Shown here: one piece after another, positions 35,800 to 48,524 of the stretch
Layout of the letters: every line of letters begins with the position of its first letter
Numbering within the stretch: position 1 is the stretch's first letter
Assembly (NCBI GenBank): GCA_963930645.1
Contig: OZ005659.1
Coordinates: forward strand, 161,858,534 to 161,922,533
Direction: 5' to 3'
From: Salticus scenicus
Lineage: Eukaryota > Arthropoda > Arachnida > Araneae > Salticidae
Length of the DNA: 64,000 nt
Notes under the pieces: generated by a model
Database searches by the model: none
The model's input: only the letters and a program-made list of their open reading frames with translations
What the model was told of the DNA's origin: nothing
Position numbers and translations under genes: made by a program

Positions 35800-37095
35800 T
35801 ACATTAAAAGACTCACACTAAAAATAGGTAACAGAACATCTATAATAATAAAAGAAAAGGTTTATCTGCCTGTTATTTTATACGTTCAGCCCCTATTGAA
35901 CGCAGAAGTACAAAAATTGACATACGGATGCGCAGGAGCCTTCGCGAGGGGCTCCTGAAAACAGAATTTAAAAATTTTAATTAGTTGTGGAGATATTAAT
36001 TAAAATGTCCCCTCATGTCTAATCTAAAAGCTATCTCAATGACTGAGAATTCACCGCCATTGCATAAAAAAAGTTATTTTAACGGAGTTAAAAGCAGAAA
36101 AAGTGGAAAATAAATTAGAAATATTTGTCCGATCGTTACAATTTTGATACCAAATGAAGGGGCATTTTTTCTGAATCTAAGTGTGCAAGCGGCTTATCGG
36201 TACAACAATTAGATTTTTTAAAATTAACTAAAGTATGAATTTTTTGTGGCAACATCATTTCAAATGCCAGATGACCGTCTGCCAGGAAAAAGGAAATGAT
36301 TGTAACAGATCAAGATGTCACGTGTTTTAAAGTGTGTGTGTGTGGGGGGGGGGGATTTGAATTTTCAAACTTTTTCAAATTTTCATTCACGTTACATTTG
36401 AATTAATATTCGGCCTAGACGGCATATTATAAAGCTACTGTTCAATTTTCATGAAAATATGTGGATAAACAAAAAAATTAGATTAAATTTTGTTTTATAT
36501 TTTGCAGTATTTTAAACTGAGATATGCCGTTGTAACTTCCTAATATTTTGTTTCAACGCCCGATAATTCGATTCTGAATATTTTTGAAAGTGCAGAATTA
36601 TTAGGAAGGGCTTGAGGAGGTCGGGGGGGGGGGGCGAAGGGAAAAAAAAAGAGTTACAGCGTTTGAAATTTGTATTATTTGGTTTTAAGGAGAGATAAAT
36701 CGATTGCGAATATTTTCAAGTGTAAAATTATTAGAAGGGACCGGAAGGGGGGGGGAGCGGAAAAAGATAGAAAAGGAACGGTATTTTCGGAGAAAACAAT
36801 GGAATACCCAGAATTCTTTTATATTTTGCACAGTTTCGAAGTTTGATATTCCTTTCACATTTCATACTATAGGTTTTTAACAGTATTTAGCCCGGAATTA
36901 CGCAAGTTTCAGAGAAAAACATGAAAAATTGAGAAATAAATCGTTTTATAATAGTGTTTATATCATTTTTGTATTTTAGATTCTAATTAGCATAATTTCA
37001 AAAATAATATGTCATTTTGAAACTTATTTGAATCGAATTTCAAGAGTACACGCCACAAATTTCTGTCACCTTCCATTAACCGACTACCGTAAGTA

Positions 37096-37735
37096 GTGGA
37101 ATTCGAGATTTCACGTGATTTACACGTTTTAAGGTCTCCTGATTAGGTTTTCTTTCGTATCTCAGCTACTAATTAAAATAATGTTATAAGAAAAAAATTA
37201 TTATTTGAAAACTTTGTTGATTTGGAATTGAACAGTAGATTACAGAATTTTCTACCGCCAAATGGCGCTGTAATATTTTTAAATTTCAATATTTCGAATT
37301 CTGAATATGATTAAATTATTTTTAATATATCAATCGAAAGATATTTTAAAGTACTTTTATATTATCGAAAGTGGAATTCGAGATTTCTCCAGATTTACAC
37401 GTTTTACTGTGTCCTGATTAGGTTTTCTTTTGTATCTGAGCTAATAATTAAAATAATTTCATAAGCAATACATCATTTTAAAGCTTTGTTGATTTGGGAA
37501 TTGAACAGTAGATTACAGAAATTTCTGCCGCCAGATGACACTGCAATATTTTAAAATTTCAACATTTCGAATTCTAAATATGATTAAATTATTTTTAATA
37601 CATGATTCGAAAAATATTTTAAAGTACATTATATTATCGAATAACCTACATTAAATTTATCCAATAGAGTGCGCTAATCGCAATTATTCAAGATTTCACC
37701 TGATTTATATGTTTTAAGGTGTCCTAAAGGGGTTC
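37096..37735 (+). repeat. Tandem 275-bp units inside the Helitron
   Basis: GTGGAATTCGAGATTTC starts at 37096 and 37371; both are followed by GTTTTAAGGT or GTTTTACTGT, GTCCTGATTAGGTTTTCTTT-like sequence and GAACAGTAGATTACAG. A shortened third unit runs from about 37680. Confidence 0.8.
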
Positions 37736-37849
37736 AAAAAATTAGAAACTGAGTTAGACCGTTCAAAATTGGTATATAGGTTTTGGGTGCCTACGAGTCG
37801 AATGAGAATATTTTTGAAAGTGTAAAATTAAGGAGGGACAGGAAGGGTG

Positions 37850-38165
37850 GCGAAGGAATACGCGCGCGCAGGGATCCTATATATGAATTCGTGCACACTG
37901 CGCGCGCACGGGTCTACGCTGACGAAGGCAGAGGGGACACGGTGTGAGTTTTTACCCGATCAGAAATGATTTTTTTTCTTTTAATTCCTGTTCTTAAGAA
38001 TAAAAATTTATGAGTAATAAAATGGAATTTTGAGAAATCATAAGAGTGGTGAAGGAATACGCGCGCGCAGCGCTCATATATATGCATTCGTGCGTGCGCA
38101 TCGCGAACGGGTGTACGCTGCCGAAGGCAGTGTGGACCCGGTGGGGCATTTTTCCCGATCAGAGT
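37850..38165 (+). repeat. Duplicated CGCGCG-rich block, period 198 bp
   Basis: GAAGGAATACGCGCGCGCAG occurs near 37852 and 38050, each followed by a purine/pyrimidine palindromic stretch, GGTGTACGCTG/GGTCTACGCTG, CGAAGGCAG and a CCCGATCAGA block. Similar sequence is present on the other strand at 20200-20270. Confidence 0.75.
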
Positions 38166-38170
38166 TTTTT

Positions 38171-38204
<34 letters not shown>

Positions 38205-38320
38205 CACATGATAAAAATTAATGCAATTTTGAGAATTCATTAATTATAATTATTCATTTAAAAATAGTGACCAGCGAAGCAGGCGTAGCCTGCAAGTTAC
38301 AAAATAAAATACTCTAAATG

Positions 38321-38356
<36 letters not shown>

Positions 38357-38372
38357 ACGCTGACTCCATTAC

Positions 38373-38764
38373 CCTTCCATAACGTGTTAATAACAACTTT
38401 ATTTATAGTTTGTAAATTGTTAATAGTGTTATTAAAATTAAACAATATACATTACAATCTGTAGGTACTAAATTTTTAAGGGCCTTAATAGCAAACAGCA
38501 TGACATAATCACTATATACGGCTCATTCGTTAAATACAAATTATGAAAATCTATATTTAATCGTGTCAAGCAATTTTCTGACCATTTACAATAACTAACA
38601 CTATTACAATTACGATTCCATTTAATATCGTTTACGTATACTGTTAGATATGATGAGAATCATGTACAGAATCGTAAATATCAATTTACGGGAAGACCTT
38701 GTATCAGATTATATACAGTTTCACCACCTGATCGTCGCTAACGGATATATTCTGTCACTGAGCT

Positions 38765-38795
<31 letters not shown>

Positions 38796-39526
38796 CCCTT
38801 AAAGCACTTCTCTTTTAAAACTTTAAAATTATAATTTTTTATATATATATTTTTTTTCAAATTTAAATGTCTTAAATATTAGTTATAGGTACTGTAATCA
38901 CTTGCATACTAGAATAATTATCGGAAGCTGAATTAACCCTTTTTTACGTACATTGAAAAAGCTGTGGAATGAAAACAACATTAAAATTTTACCCTTTAGA
39001 AAGGAGGCCAAATGGATATATCTTCAAATATCAGACGGTATTAAGGGAAATCTTGGTAATTCAATTTGGTAGTATGTTAGTTGTTACGTTTCCATTTTCC
39101 ACATTTATTGCAAAATAATCTCTCAACTTCAACAACATATGGAACATGCCGTATATTACATTTTAGAACTATATTATACTGATTCAACTTAGATGGAATC
39201 GATCTAGAGATGTCATTATTGTTGCTCGATTTTGGTGATCTTTAATAAGTCTATATGTTGGCATCTTTTGGGTATAATGCTCAAAACTGCATATGTAAAC
39301 TTTTATTATTGTGAGAAGTTGTAATGTTTGATGTTTATTGTATATTCTCTGGCAGGTTGTGTAGATAGTATAGTTTTATGGAATAATATAGAACAAAATT
39401 TCATGATGTCGACAACATATTAATTCAATTTAGAAAAAAAAAAGAAATAGAAAAAAATCATGTGAATAGTGCTTAAAAAAAAAGTCTAATAAAAATATAT
39501 GAAAAAAAAAATTAGTTTTTAAATAT
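38373..39526. other. Unassigned stretch after copy B
   Basis: No gene seen. Similarity to copy C stops near 38372, just after a poly-A run. Contains a poly-T run at 38767-38795. No terminal repeats recognised. Confidence 0.45.
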
Positions 39527-40125
39527 CGGGTAACCTGTATGTCTGTAAACATTTAAAAAAATCATAAATTTGAATAAATAGGTAGAAATGAATACAGTTT
39601 ACGAAAAATGATTCTCGTGAAGGAGGATACTTTTTTGGTAAAAATAAAAAAAATATTTTTTTGCCGATAGAAGGCGCTGCACTGATGTGTAATGAGATAT
39701 ATGCAAATCAGAGTCTTAAAAATTGCACGGTGTTACAACTAACACAGCTTCTTTCGTATTTTGCATTCTAGTTTTGCATACATGAACTTGTAATTATAAT
39801 GCTGACTTGGTGGATGGCGTGTTATTGTGATGATGTTTTCCCTAAGGTAAGATCCTATAAGAAAGGATTTCGCTAAGAAAGGATTTATCTGCCTGTCAAC
39901 AATTGTGTACAAATAAATATAGTTTTCCCCGGGAATGAATGATTTGCTCATGTACAGAGCCCTCTGTTGACGAAAATTTAAACTATTATTGTTTTCCTTA
40001 TACCAAGAGAAAAAAAAAATATCCCGAATTACGAGATTAACTTTTTCGTTAACTACGTTCACCTCCATCAACACCTTCAATTTTTATAAATTTAGAAAAT
40101 GTCTGCAGACTTTATGAGACACCCG
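39527..40125. mobile_element. 599-bp CGGGTGTCCC element
   Basis: Left end CGGGTAACCTGTATGTCTGT and right end, read inward, CGGGTGTCTCATAAAGTCTG are inverted versions of the family terminus; homology extends inward (TTTATAAATTTAGAAAATG on the right). Its right half is shared with D1 (20664-20955). Small frames within it are not conserved between copies. Confidence 0.65.
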
Positions 40126-42858
40126 TTACATCATTTCGAGCATTTTACAGATACTATTTTCCTTTATTTCCTTTTGCAAAATTTACATATTTATATACGT
40201 AATATGCATTAAAATATTAAGATTTAGTAAGAAAAATATGTCATTCATAAGAGATTTTTATGTTTAATTCACTTATTTTCATAAACGTATAAGTATTCAG
40301 TATTTTGGATGCATAATGTTTAATATTTCGCGGTTTTAATAGATTATTATGTGTTTTTTTTTTTTTTTTTAAAGTAAACTTAGCTATCGAGATAAAATAA
40401 TTAAAATATATATAATTAAATAATAAAATATTTTTGTAATTTTATAAAGCAAAAATAATGCATCACGGTACTTGAAATTACACATGTGAAATTTAAGTTA
40501 CGTATAATGAATTTCCTTTTTAACCGACTTCAAAAAAAGAAGGAAGGTTCTCAATTCAAACCGTATGTTTTTAACCGACTTCAAAAAAAGAAGGAAGGTT
40601 CTCAATTCAAACCGTATGTTTTTTTTATGTTTGTTAGCTCATAACTTCTGAACGGATGCTCCGATTTTCATAGTTTTTGTTTTGTTGAAAAGGTTTTGGT
40701 CTGCAATAGGTCCCATTGTAATATCTTTACGATCTAAAGAAAATACAGGGTAATCAAAAAAATCAGTCCCAACTCTTTTAACTGATAAACGGCTGCAGCT
40801 ATAGTGATAAAAATGGTATGTAAGTATAGTAAAGTTGCCCTGCTGTACAAGGTATAACCGCTTGCTGCGCCACCTGGTGGAAAATAGTGGAGTTAGTGTT
40901 CCTATCTCGAAAACGGTTCTAGAGAAAAAAAAAGTGAATTAGAAAGTTGAAGATTATCATCGATTTAGTACAAAAAAATAGTTTAGACATTCATGCTAGC
41001 GTTTCTATCTCGGAAACGGTTCAAGACAGGGGAAAAAAGTGAATTATAAAATTGCAGAGCATCATCAATTTAGTACGAAAAGATAGTTTTGACATTGATG
41101 ATAAAAGTATAAGGCTAAAAACGTGCCTTTTTTTGTTCGTAATTTCTTACACTATACACACTTGAGCTACATTGCTCACGTAGTAGCGCAGCTGGTGAGA
41201 CATACGCTATATAGTTCAAAATACGGTTACTTGATACTTTTTGCTTTGTTGTAGAGATCTTGGTCTGAAGTAGGTCCCATTATAACATCTTTACAAACCA
41301 AAGAAAATAAAGCGCCATCTGGTGAAAAACAGCGGCATTAGCGCTCCTATCTCCAAAACGGTTCAAAATGGAAGAAAAGTTAATTACGAAGATGTAGAGT
41401 ATCATCGATTTACTACGAAAAGAATGTTTTTAGACATTATTGCTAAAAATAGAACGCTTAAAACGTGCAATTGTTTGTTCGCAATTACCTACACTGTGCA
41501 CACTTGAACTACGTTGCACGCTTTACAGCGTAGCGGATGACACGTATACTCTGTGGTTCAAAGTACTGTTACTGTAAGTGGTCACATCGATTAGCGCAAA
41601 GTCGTTTTCAACCAACTTCAGAAAGGAGAGTGTTCTTAATTCTTGCTATGTGTTGTTGGTGGTGTTTGTAAGCTTATAACTTCGTAAGAAATGCTCTAAT
41701 TAACCGACTTCAAAAAGGAGGAGGTTCTTAATTCAAAGCGCATGTTTTTTTTGTTTTTGTTTTTGTTTGTTAGCTCATAACTTCTGAACGGATGATCCGA
41801 TTTTGATACTTTTTGTTTTACTGTAAAGGTCTTGGTCTGAAATAGGTCCCATTGTAAGATCTTTACGATCAAAAGAAAATACAGGGTGCCCAAAAAAGTC
41901 AGTCCCGACTCTTTTAACTACTGAACAGCTGCAGCTATAGTCATAAAATTGATATGTAGCTACAGTAAAGTGGACATGTGCTACGCAATTCAACAGCCTA
42001 AAGCGCCACCTGGTGGAAAAAAGTGGAGTTAGCGATCCTATCTCGGAAACGTTTCAAGACAGGGGAAAAAAGTGAATTATATCATTGCAGAGCATCATCG
42101 ATGTAGTACGCAAAGATAGTTTAGACATTAATGCTGAAAACAGAACGCTTAAAACGTGCATTTGTTTGTTCACAATTTCCTATTTTGTGCACACTTGAAA
42201 AGCATTGCATATGTTGTAGCGTAGAGGGTGACATTTATGCTATGTAAAATTCAAAGTTTGGTTGTTGCAAGCGGTCACATCGATTAACGCATACGCGTTT
42301 TAAGCCGACTTCATAAAGGAAGAGGTTCTCAATACAAACTATGTTTCTCGTTGTTGATGTTGAAATTTGTTAGCTTATAACTTTGTAAGAGATGATTTGG
42401 TTTTAATACTTTTTTTGTTGTCGTAATGATCTTGGCCTGAAATAAGTTTCATTAGGATTTCATTAAGATATAAACAAATTACAGGATACTCACAAAAGTC
42501 TGTTCTCACTCTAACTGCTGAACGCAAGCAGCTACACTGGTAAAAGCAGTGTGTAAGTATCGATGTTGAAACTTCTGTACGTCATCTGCAATGTATATTT
42601 TGCTCTTTGTTTGAACTTTACGCTGCGCAATTTCCAGCGCAGCGGGTGACACGTATTTACTGTAAAGTTCAATATATTTGCCTAACAGAATTTTCGGTTA
42701 CGAATACAGCGTATCCTTTCTTTACATTTCTAAAGATTTTTTAATTTAGCGTATGTTCGTTCAATAGATAGTTTTTTGGTCATATCCGATAAGGGCAAGA
42801 AAAGTGACACAATTTAAAAATGTTGCATTTGAGAAAAATCAACTTAAAAATAACTTGA

Positions 42859-43062
42859 CTAGAATAAAACTGGCACAACTGTCTCTCGAGTGGATAACTT
42901 TCTAGATGGAGATGTAACTTTTTTATTCACATTGGGTGCATTTAATGTATTTTTCAGTGACATAAACCATTTTTTGAGTAATGTCACTTTTCTTGGAAGT
43001 TGTGATTTGTGAAACTTCCGTCGAACGTCTTCTGATGCTCTGCTATATGAATAAGTTTTCAT
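42859..43062 (-). pseudogene. Possible transposase N-terminal helix-turn-helix remnant
   Basis: A 67-codon frame contains EDVRRKFHKSQLPRKVTLLK, then KWFMSLKNTL, VNKKVTSPSRK and STRETV. The order RRKFH, P-x3-T, W-x3-(F/L), T, and later S-x-RK-x-STPE(N/T)V-like resembles the DNA-binding N-terminus of many invertebrate Tc1/mariner-superfamily transposases. No catalytic domain follows; the frame stops at 42859 and downstream sequence is repeat. It starts just outside the left arm of the 193-bp inverted repeat. The identification is by motif impression only and could be wrong. Confidence 0.4.
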
Positions 43063-43076
43063 TGAAAAGAGAAAAA

Positions 43077-44006
43077 TAAAATCTTTTTGTAAAAAAATAG
43101 AACCGACTCCAAAAAGGAACTACTATTCAAACAACTAAAAATGAAAGAAAATTGGCATAAAATGAAACTGTAGATTGCGCCTAAAAGTATAAAATAATTT
43201 CCTTCGCCAAACAATCTATAACACTACAATTAATCATAACTTTTGAAGTCGGCGCAAAATTAAATAAAAATTGATACTTTTATTCAATACAAAAATCAAA
43301 TCCTATTCAAAATACACGTCTCACATTGTTACCTGCAAAACCGAGCCGAAAACTACTTTGATTCAAGAAAGCAAATAAGATTTCGTAAGCAGCAAAAGTT
43401 GGCGAAGGTGCTGGTATCTGACGCTCTTGGTGAACGAAAAATCGCAAAATTATCTGGCAAATATATTTAATTTCTTTGGGATATCATGAATATTTTAATA
43501 AGGTATATCATGAGAGTAATCAAGAATATGAAACAACACATCGTACAATATATATATTATGAAAATATACATCTTGCGTGTATATTTTTGCCTTACGTTT
43601 TTATCGCCAAATTCAAAAGCCATCAAGGATGATCTAACTTCGTAGAAACATAAATACCGCATTGTAAAGAATGTTCACTGTTCTATGTAGATGCTACTAA
43701 TGGACCAATTGTATACAGTGATAAAATAATAAAGGAAGCATGAAAATGGATCATTCGAGACAACAGCATTTGTTGCTACCGATCTAAAGACAAACCTTTA
43801 AAAACTAATTAAATTTTATTTAATTTTGCGCCGACTTCAAAAGTTATGATTAATTGTAGTGTTATAGATTGTTTGGCGAAGGAAATTATTTTATACTTTT
43901 AGGCGCAATCTACAGTTTCATTTTATGCCAATTTTCTTTCATTTTTAGTTGTTTGAATAGTAGTTCCTTTTTGGAGTCGGTTCTATTTTTTTACAAAAAG
44001 ATTTTA
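43077..44006. repeat. 930-bp unit with apparently identical 193-bp inverted arms
   Basis: 43077-43269 and 43814-44006 are inverted copies that I read as identical over all 193 bases (outer end TAAAATCTTTTTGTAAAAAA, inner end GGCGCAAAATTAAATAAAA). They enclose a 544-bp spacer with no recognisable frame. The outer right arm coincides with the right end of the 3.5-kb insertion. The arm includes AGAACCGACTCCAAAAAGG. The lack of divergence contrasts with the other decayed units here. Confidence 0.85.
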
Positions 44007-45305
44007 TATTAAGTATTTTTCCTTTATACAAATTTGCTATTACATTAAATACATCTTAAATAAAATGGAGATTTTTTTTTTTTCAATAAAATTTCCTGAA
44101 ATCTATCTAAGATATACATTAGTAAAATCTTTCTAAGATATCTTGTTATATTGATAAATTTAATTAATAAGATAAGATGAAACCACTTTATTTATTTCGG
44201 GTTCTTCTTAGTAGATAGTATTTCATAATAAATGAACGCAACATCTTTTCTCTGTACTCGCCAGAAAGCTAATGGTAGAGGATGTACTTAGATTTTACAG
44301 AAGTAAATCTTTGATACTGACACTCCGGTTCTTTTAAGAAAGCAAAATTGAAAGAAAGTAGTCCTTTGTGATTCGAGATATTTTGAAAGTGAAATAGAAT
44401 ACAATATTAGCAGGGGAAATATTGAAACACAAAAGACTTCTTAAAAGAACTTTTAAGTAATTCTTATTTTGAACGATGTATTTAATATTTTAGCTGTAAT
44501 AAGTTGAATAACTAATAAAGGATATTTTAACTAATGTATTTTAGTTTGTTTAATAAAATAAAGGATTTTTATTTAAAGAATATCTGAAAACTGTATGTAG
44601 AATAGAAAATAATACCTAAATGACTATTTATGTAATTTTAACTTTAACCAATATTCTTTTATATTTTCGCTATAATATTTTGTAATCATATTCTAGTTTT
44701 CTCGAATATGTGTTTATGTATTTAATTAAACAAGTGCTTAAAATTTTATACAAGTCTAATTTCATAAAATTATATTCTCTCTCTCATGAAACCCTAACAA
44801 AATAATTAGATCAGTATCAAAATTTTATATTTACTCATATTCTATAATTAACTAGATTTAGTATGAAGGGTATGACATATTTCCAGTGTCCCCACAAAAG
44901 AAAATTTGAATGATGCAATTTTTATTAGAATCTTTAAAAATAGATGCCACCGATTACCCAACTATAACATTAATATATAAAAAAAGTGGAATTCAAATAC
45001 AGCTGTATGCATTCACTATTCGAACGAATTATATGGCAAAGAACATATTAAATAAAACAATTTTATTATAATAAGTTTGGAAAAATGGTTAAAGGGTCTT
45101 ATACAATGTTAGCAAATAAGTAAGTAACAGAATCAGAAAGTAAAAATTAGTTTACGAATTTGTTTAAACACTTTTGCGGTGGAATGAAAAGTATTGATGA
45201 CAAGCGGTATTCGAAAAGACCGAAACCAAAGAGAACCCCGTAACTGTTTATAAAAAACTTCTTTATACTCTGCTTTGACTTAATACATCATTGCTAGTAT
45301 GTCAA

Positions 45306-48300
45306 ACTTAACCATCAACTTAACAGCACAGACGATATACAAAATAAGATTATTTTTTACCTCATACTGAATTAAGAAAAAAAAAAATTAAAGCTGGAAG
45401 TTTCTAACATTATAAAACATATCTTGCAGTAAAAAATAATATTTTAAAATAAACATTCTATTTATTTACTTTTTTTTACCCCAATAAATAATTAATGAAT
45501 TAAAAAAAAAAATGTTATTTTATTAAAGCAGCTATCAGATAGAAAAATTATTGCTTTCTGGATGGATTCAGAACAAAGTATTATTTGTGAACTATCTAAA
45601 TAGAAATATTTTGTCTATATTTAGTACGTTTTTTTAATATATGTTTATATTTTGCTTAAATTAATCTTTGTTCTAAAAGCCTTGCTTTATTCCATAGTTT
45701 TTCTACATCATTTTGTATTTGCAATAAAATATAGTAAGACTCTTTCGACGACAAGCACCGTAATAGAAAGTGTTTTAAATTAACATGGTGACAATATATA
45801 TATATATAATTTTAGTTTTATTATTTATTCTTAGATTAATTTTATTTTTCAAATATTTTGGTGATTGTGGAATTTAAAAGTATGATAATCCTTTTTTTCC
45901 CTTTCTACCCTTTGAGTCTGGCATTATTTACACGTCCTTTGGGTGTTATTGGGCATAGATTACTGCAAAGTTTTAGCAAATTGCGTACAGTAAGACAAAA
46001 TTACAGCTAATCTGCTTGCAACAGTCAGTTTATTGCCTTGAAAAAGTATTTATGTTGTACGTTTTATTTAAAGAATGCTCAATTTAATCAGAAATCTTTT
46101 ATTTACGCTCTATCTAGTATTTTATATGATACTTGGTTTCATCTACTGTAGTGTTTGAAAAGGTTTTCAATATATATGTATATGCATCTTGGCGATGACA
46201 AGGAAGCTAACTTGTCAGATGTGGTAAAATTTTTCACTGAATATTTTCTGCACAGGTAATACTTTCAGGCATTTCTTTTTATTTGCCGCCTGATCTCTAA
46301 CAACACTTTGTGCTACTGTATGCGGATATTATTTTGTGTTACTTTGAGCCACTTGATATAGTACTCACTTTGATTTTAATATAAATACATTATGTATTAT
46401 GTAATATAACTGCTATTATACAGTATGTTGTAATATGTTGTAATATGTGTAATATTATAATTTTTTAATGTGGCATATAATTGTGATAGCATTTATATGT
46501 TGCTATTATACTGTACTTCAGCATGAAAAAAAAAAAAAAAAAAAGGTTAAAGAAAAAAGCATGGAAAATAATGCACAAACACAAGTATAAAAAATAACAA
46601 AGGTCCGAAAATAAAGCAAGAATAGTAAAAAAAGGGCAATGGAAGACGATAAGGGTGCATTTGGGCAAATCAATAGAATTAAAGTATCTAAACTAGATAT
46701 TATCAATAAATCAAATATTAATTATTAAAACAACCGTTTATTTATTTATTTTTTTTAATATTCAACTATTAACATCTTTTTTTTTCTTTAATATATTCAA
46801 CTTATTTCTATTTACTTCTGAAAAGGGAGTAAAAAATGTAGTTTTATTTATTTATTTATTTTTTATTTTTTTATTTTCATTCAAAATTGATTACACACAC
46901 TTTTTATTATATCGCTAGTATAATGACAAGGCTCACATCGATTCTCAGAAATCATTTACAAATAGTTCGTTTTATTAAAATTATGAGTATCATGAATAAA
47001 ATAATACTATGTTTCATTCAAGTTAATATTCAGAAACACTTATTTTCCTCTAAATCAGTATCTGTGAATTATAGATTTCATAATGCGGACGATATCACTA
47101 TTATTAATTTATGTTACTAAGTTAGTGATTGTTACTAGTTTAACAGGAAGATTCTTGGCATTCCAACTATGAATTGCCTATTTAATGATTTCTCTAAAGG
47201 TTAACTGAATATCATGCAACGAAATCGTCTAGAAATGTCCAACGTAATTTCCTGAATTTCTTCCGGGATAAGGAGTTGCAGGAACGTAAATTGATGTTCA
47301 TTTCAATAATATATTTGGAAATCTCTCGAGATGATAAATGAAGACTGATTGACTTATTTTATATATTAAAAGATATAAATGAATTCATTTCATTAATTTT
47401 ATTAAGTTAATATTTCTTTATAGACTTTTTTTTTTTCTTTTTTTTTTTTGAGAAATGTGAAATGTATAATTTATATGAAAATGTATAAGCCTTTATTTTT
47501 TTTGTATACATTATATAATTTTAAGATTTTTTTTCAGATAATTAGCTGAAAAAGTGAAAAAGAAATCCTTGTTTAAAAGCAACCGTAAAGGTAGATTTAT
47601 AAAATCCCTCAACTTGAATTTAAACAAATGATATCTTTCTATATATCGAGAAGATTTAGAAAAATGCAGGCTCACAAAAATCATAAAATATAAATGCAAA
47701 ACTAGACTTAAAATTTAATTAAATATCATATTTCTTTAAAAATATCTATACCGTACACACACACACAAAAGAAAAAAAAAAAAAAAGAAAGGAAAAAAAA
47801 AAAAAAAAAAAAAAAAAAACTACGGAAATACAGTTTAGAATGACACCTCAATTTGTCAACAGAAACTGTACAAGAAGGACTTAAGAAACTGTAACGTGTT
47901 TTCCGTACACAGATAAAATTTGTGTAACAATCGATACAGATTTAATCTGGTGGTTACTCATTTTTTTCTATTTTGCATACCGATATATTCTAAGTAACAG
48001 AATATGTTATTATTCCGTTTCTGAGAGGTAACATCGTCGCCTACAATTTAATGGATTATGGTTCGTTCCTCGCTCTGGGAAAAAGAGAGAATTTTTTTTA
48101 AGACGAAATTTATTTACGGAAAAATTCTGTTGCGTACAAAGCTTCTTTGCACTGCTCTGTGACAGAAATTTTTTTATCAATATATTTTCCGGATAGTGTA
48201 TGAATTGCCTATTTAATGATTTCTCTATTGGTTAACTGAATATCATGCAACGAAATCGTCTATAAATGCACAACGTAATTTCCTGAATTTCTTCCGGGAT

Positions 48301-48487
48301 AAGGAGTTGCAGGAACGTAAATTGATGTTATTTTCAATAATATATTTGGTAATCTCTCGGGATGATAAATGAAGACTGATTGACTTAATTTAAATATTCA
48401 AAAAGAGTAAATGAATCCATTTCATTAATTTTATTAAGTTAATATTTCTTTATATACGTTTTTTTTTCTTTTCTTTCTTTCTTTCTT

Positions 48488-48524
<37 letters not shown>

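Larger units (their letters stand above)
35839..38296 (+). mobile_element. 2.46-kb non-autonomous Helitron with empty site
   Basis: Starts TCTATAATAATAAAAG and ends with the perfect hairpin GCAGGC-GTA-GCCTGC followed by AAG at 38294-38296 (consensus CTAG in the other copies). Host bases are A35838 and T38297. Copy C contains the unoccupied site GAACATTACAAAATAA near 49770; joining the flanks here restores exactly that sequence with no duplication, the Helitron insertion mode. Contents: tandem 275-bp units (37096-37735), a duplicated CGCGCG-rich block (37850-38165) and a C-rich unit on the minus strand (about 36590-36760). No Rep/helicase frame. Confidence 0.85.
28757..38372 (+). repeat. Long repeat, copy B, with nested insertions
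   Basis: Follows copy A to about 32125, then follows copy C (46110-49800) to about 38372. Relative to copy C it carries nested insertions at about 32165-32905, 34471-34886, 35586-35799 and 35839-38296, as well as the TTAA MITE. The shared backbone contains no frame kept open in both copies: for example the 35056-35289 frame is broken by non-triplet indels in copy C. Confidence 0.85.
40521..44006. mobile_element. 3.5-kb ACCGACTTC insertion, defined by an empty site
   Basis: D1 reads continuously through TTTCCTTTTATCAAGTATTT (near 21340-21360), while D2 is opened here by 3.49 kb. The left end is TAACCGACTTCAAAAAAAG, and the right end, read inward, includes AGAACCGACTCCAAAAAGG. Diverged units beginning with ACCGACTTCAAAAAGGAGG-like sequence recur at about 40521, 40570, 41610, 41702 and 42303. 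Several contain GCTCATAACTTCTGAACGGA and TCTTGGTCTGAAATAGGTCC. The ACCGACTTC repeat resembles a dispersed repeat I recall from arthropods; its class is unclear to me. It carries one short transposase-like frame. Confidence 0.75.
39880..45305 (+). repeat. Long repeat D, copy D2, split by an insertion
   Basis: The two parts 39880-40520 and 44007-45305 align to D1 (20664-22707) in order, interrupted only by the 40521-44006 insertion. D1 has about 60 extra bases near 22335-22400 that are missing here. At 45305 the alignment to D1 ends within TATGTCAAA and copy C starts. Confidence 0.85.
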
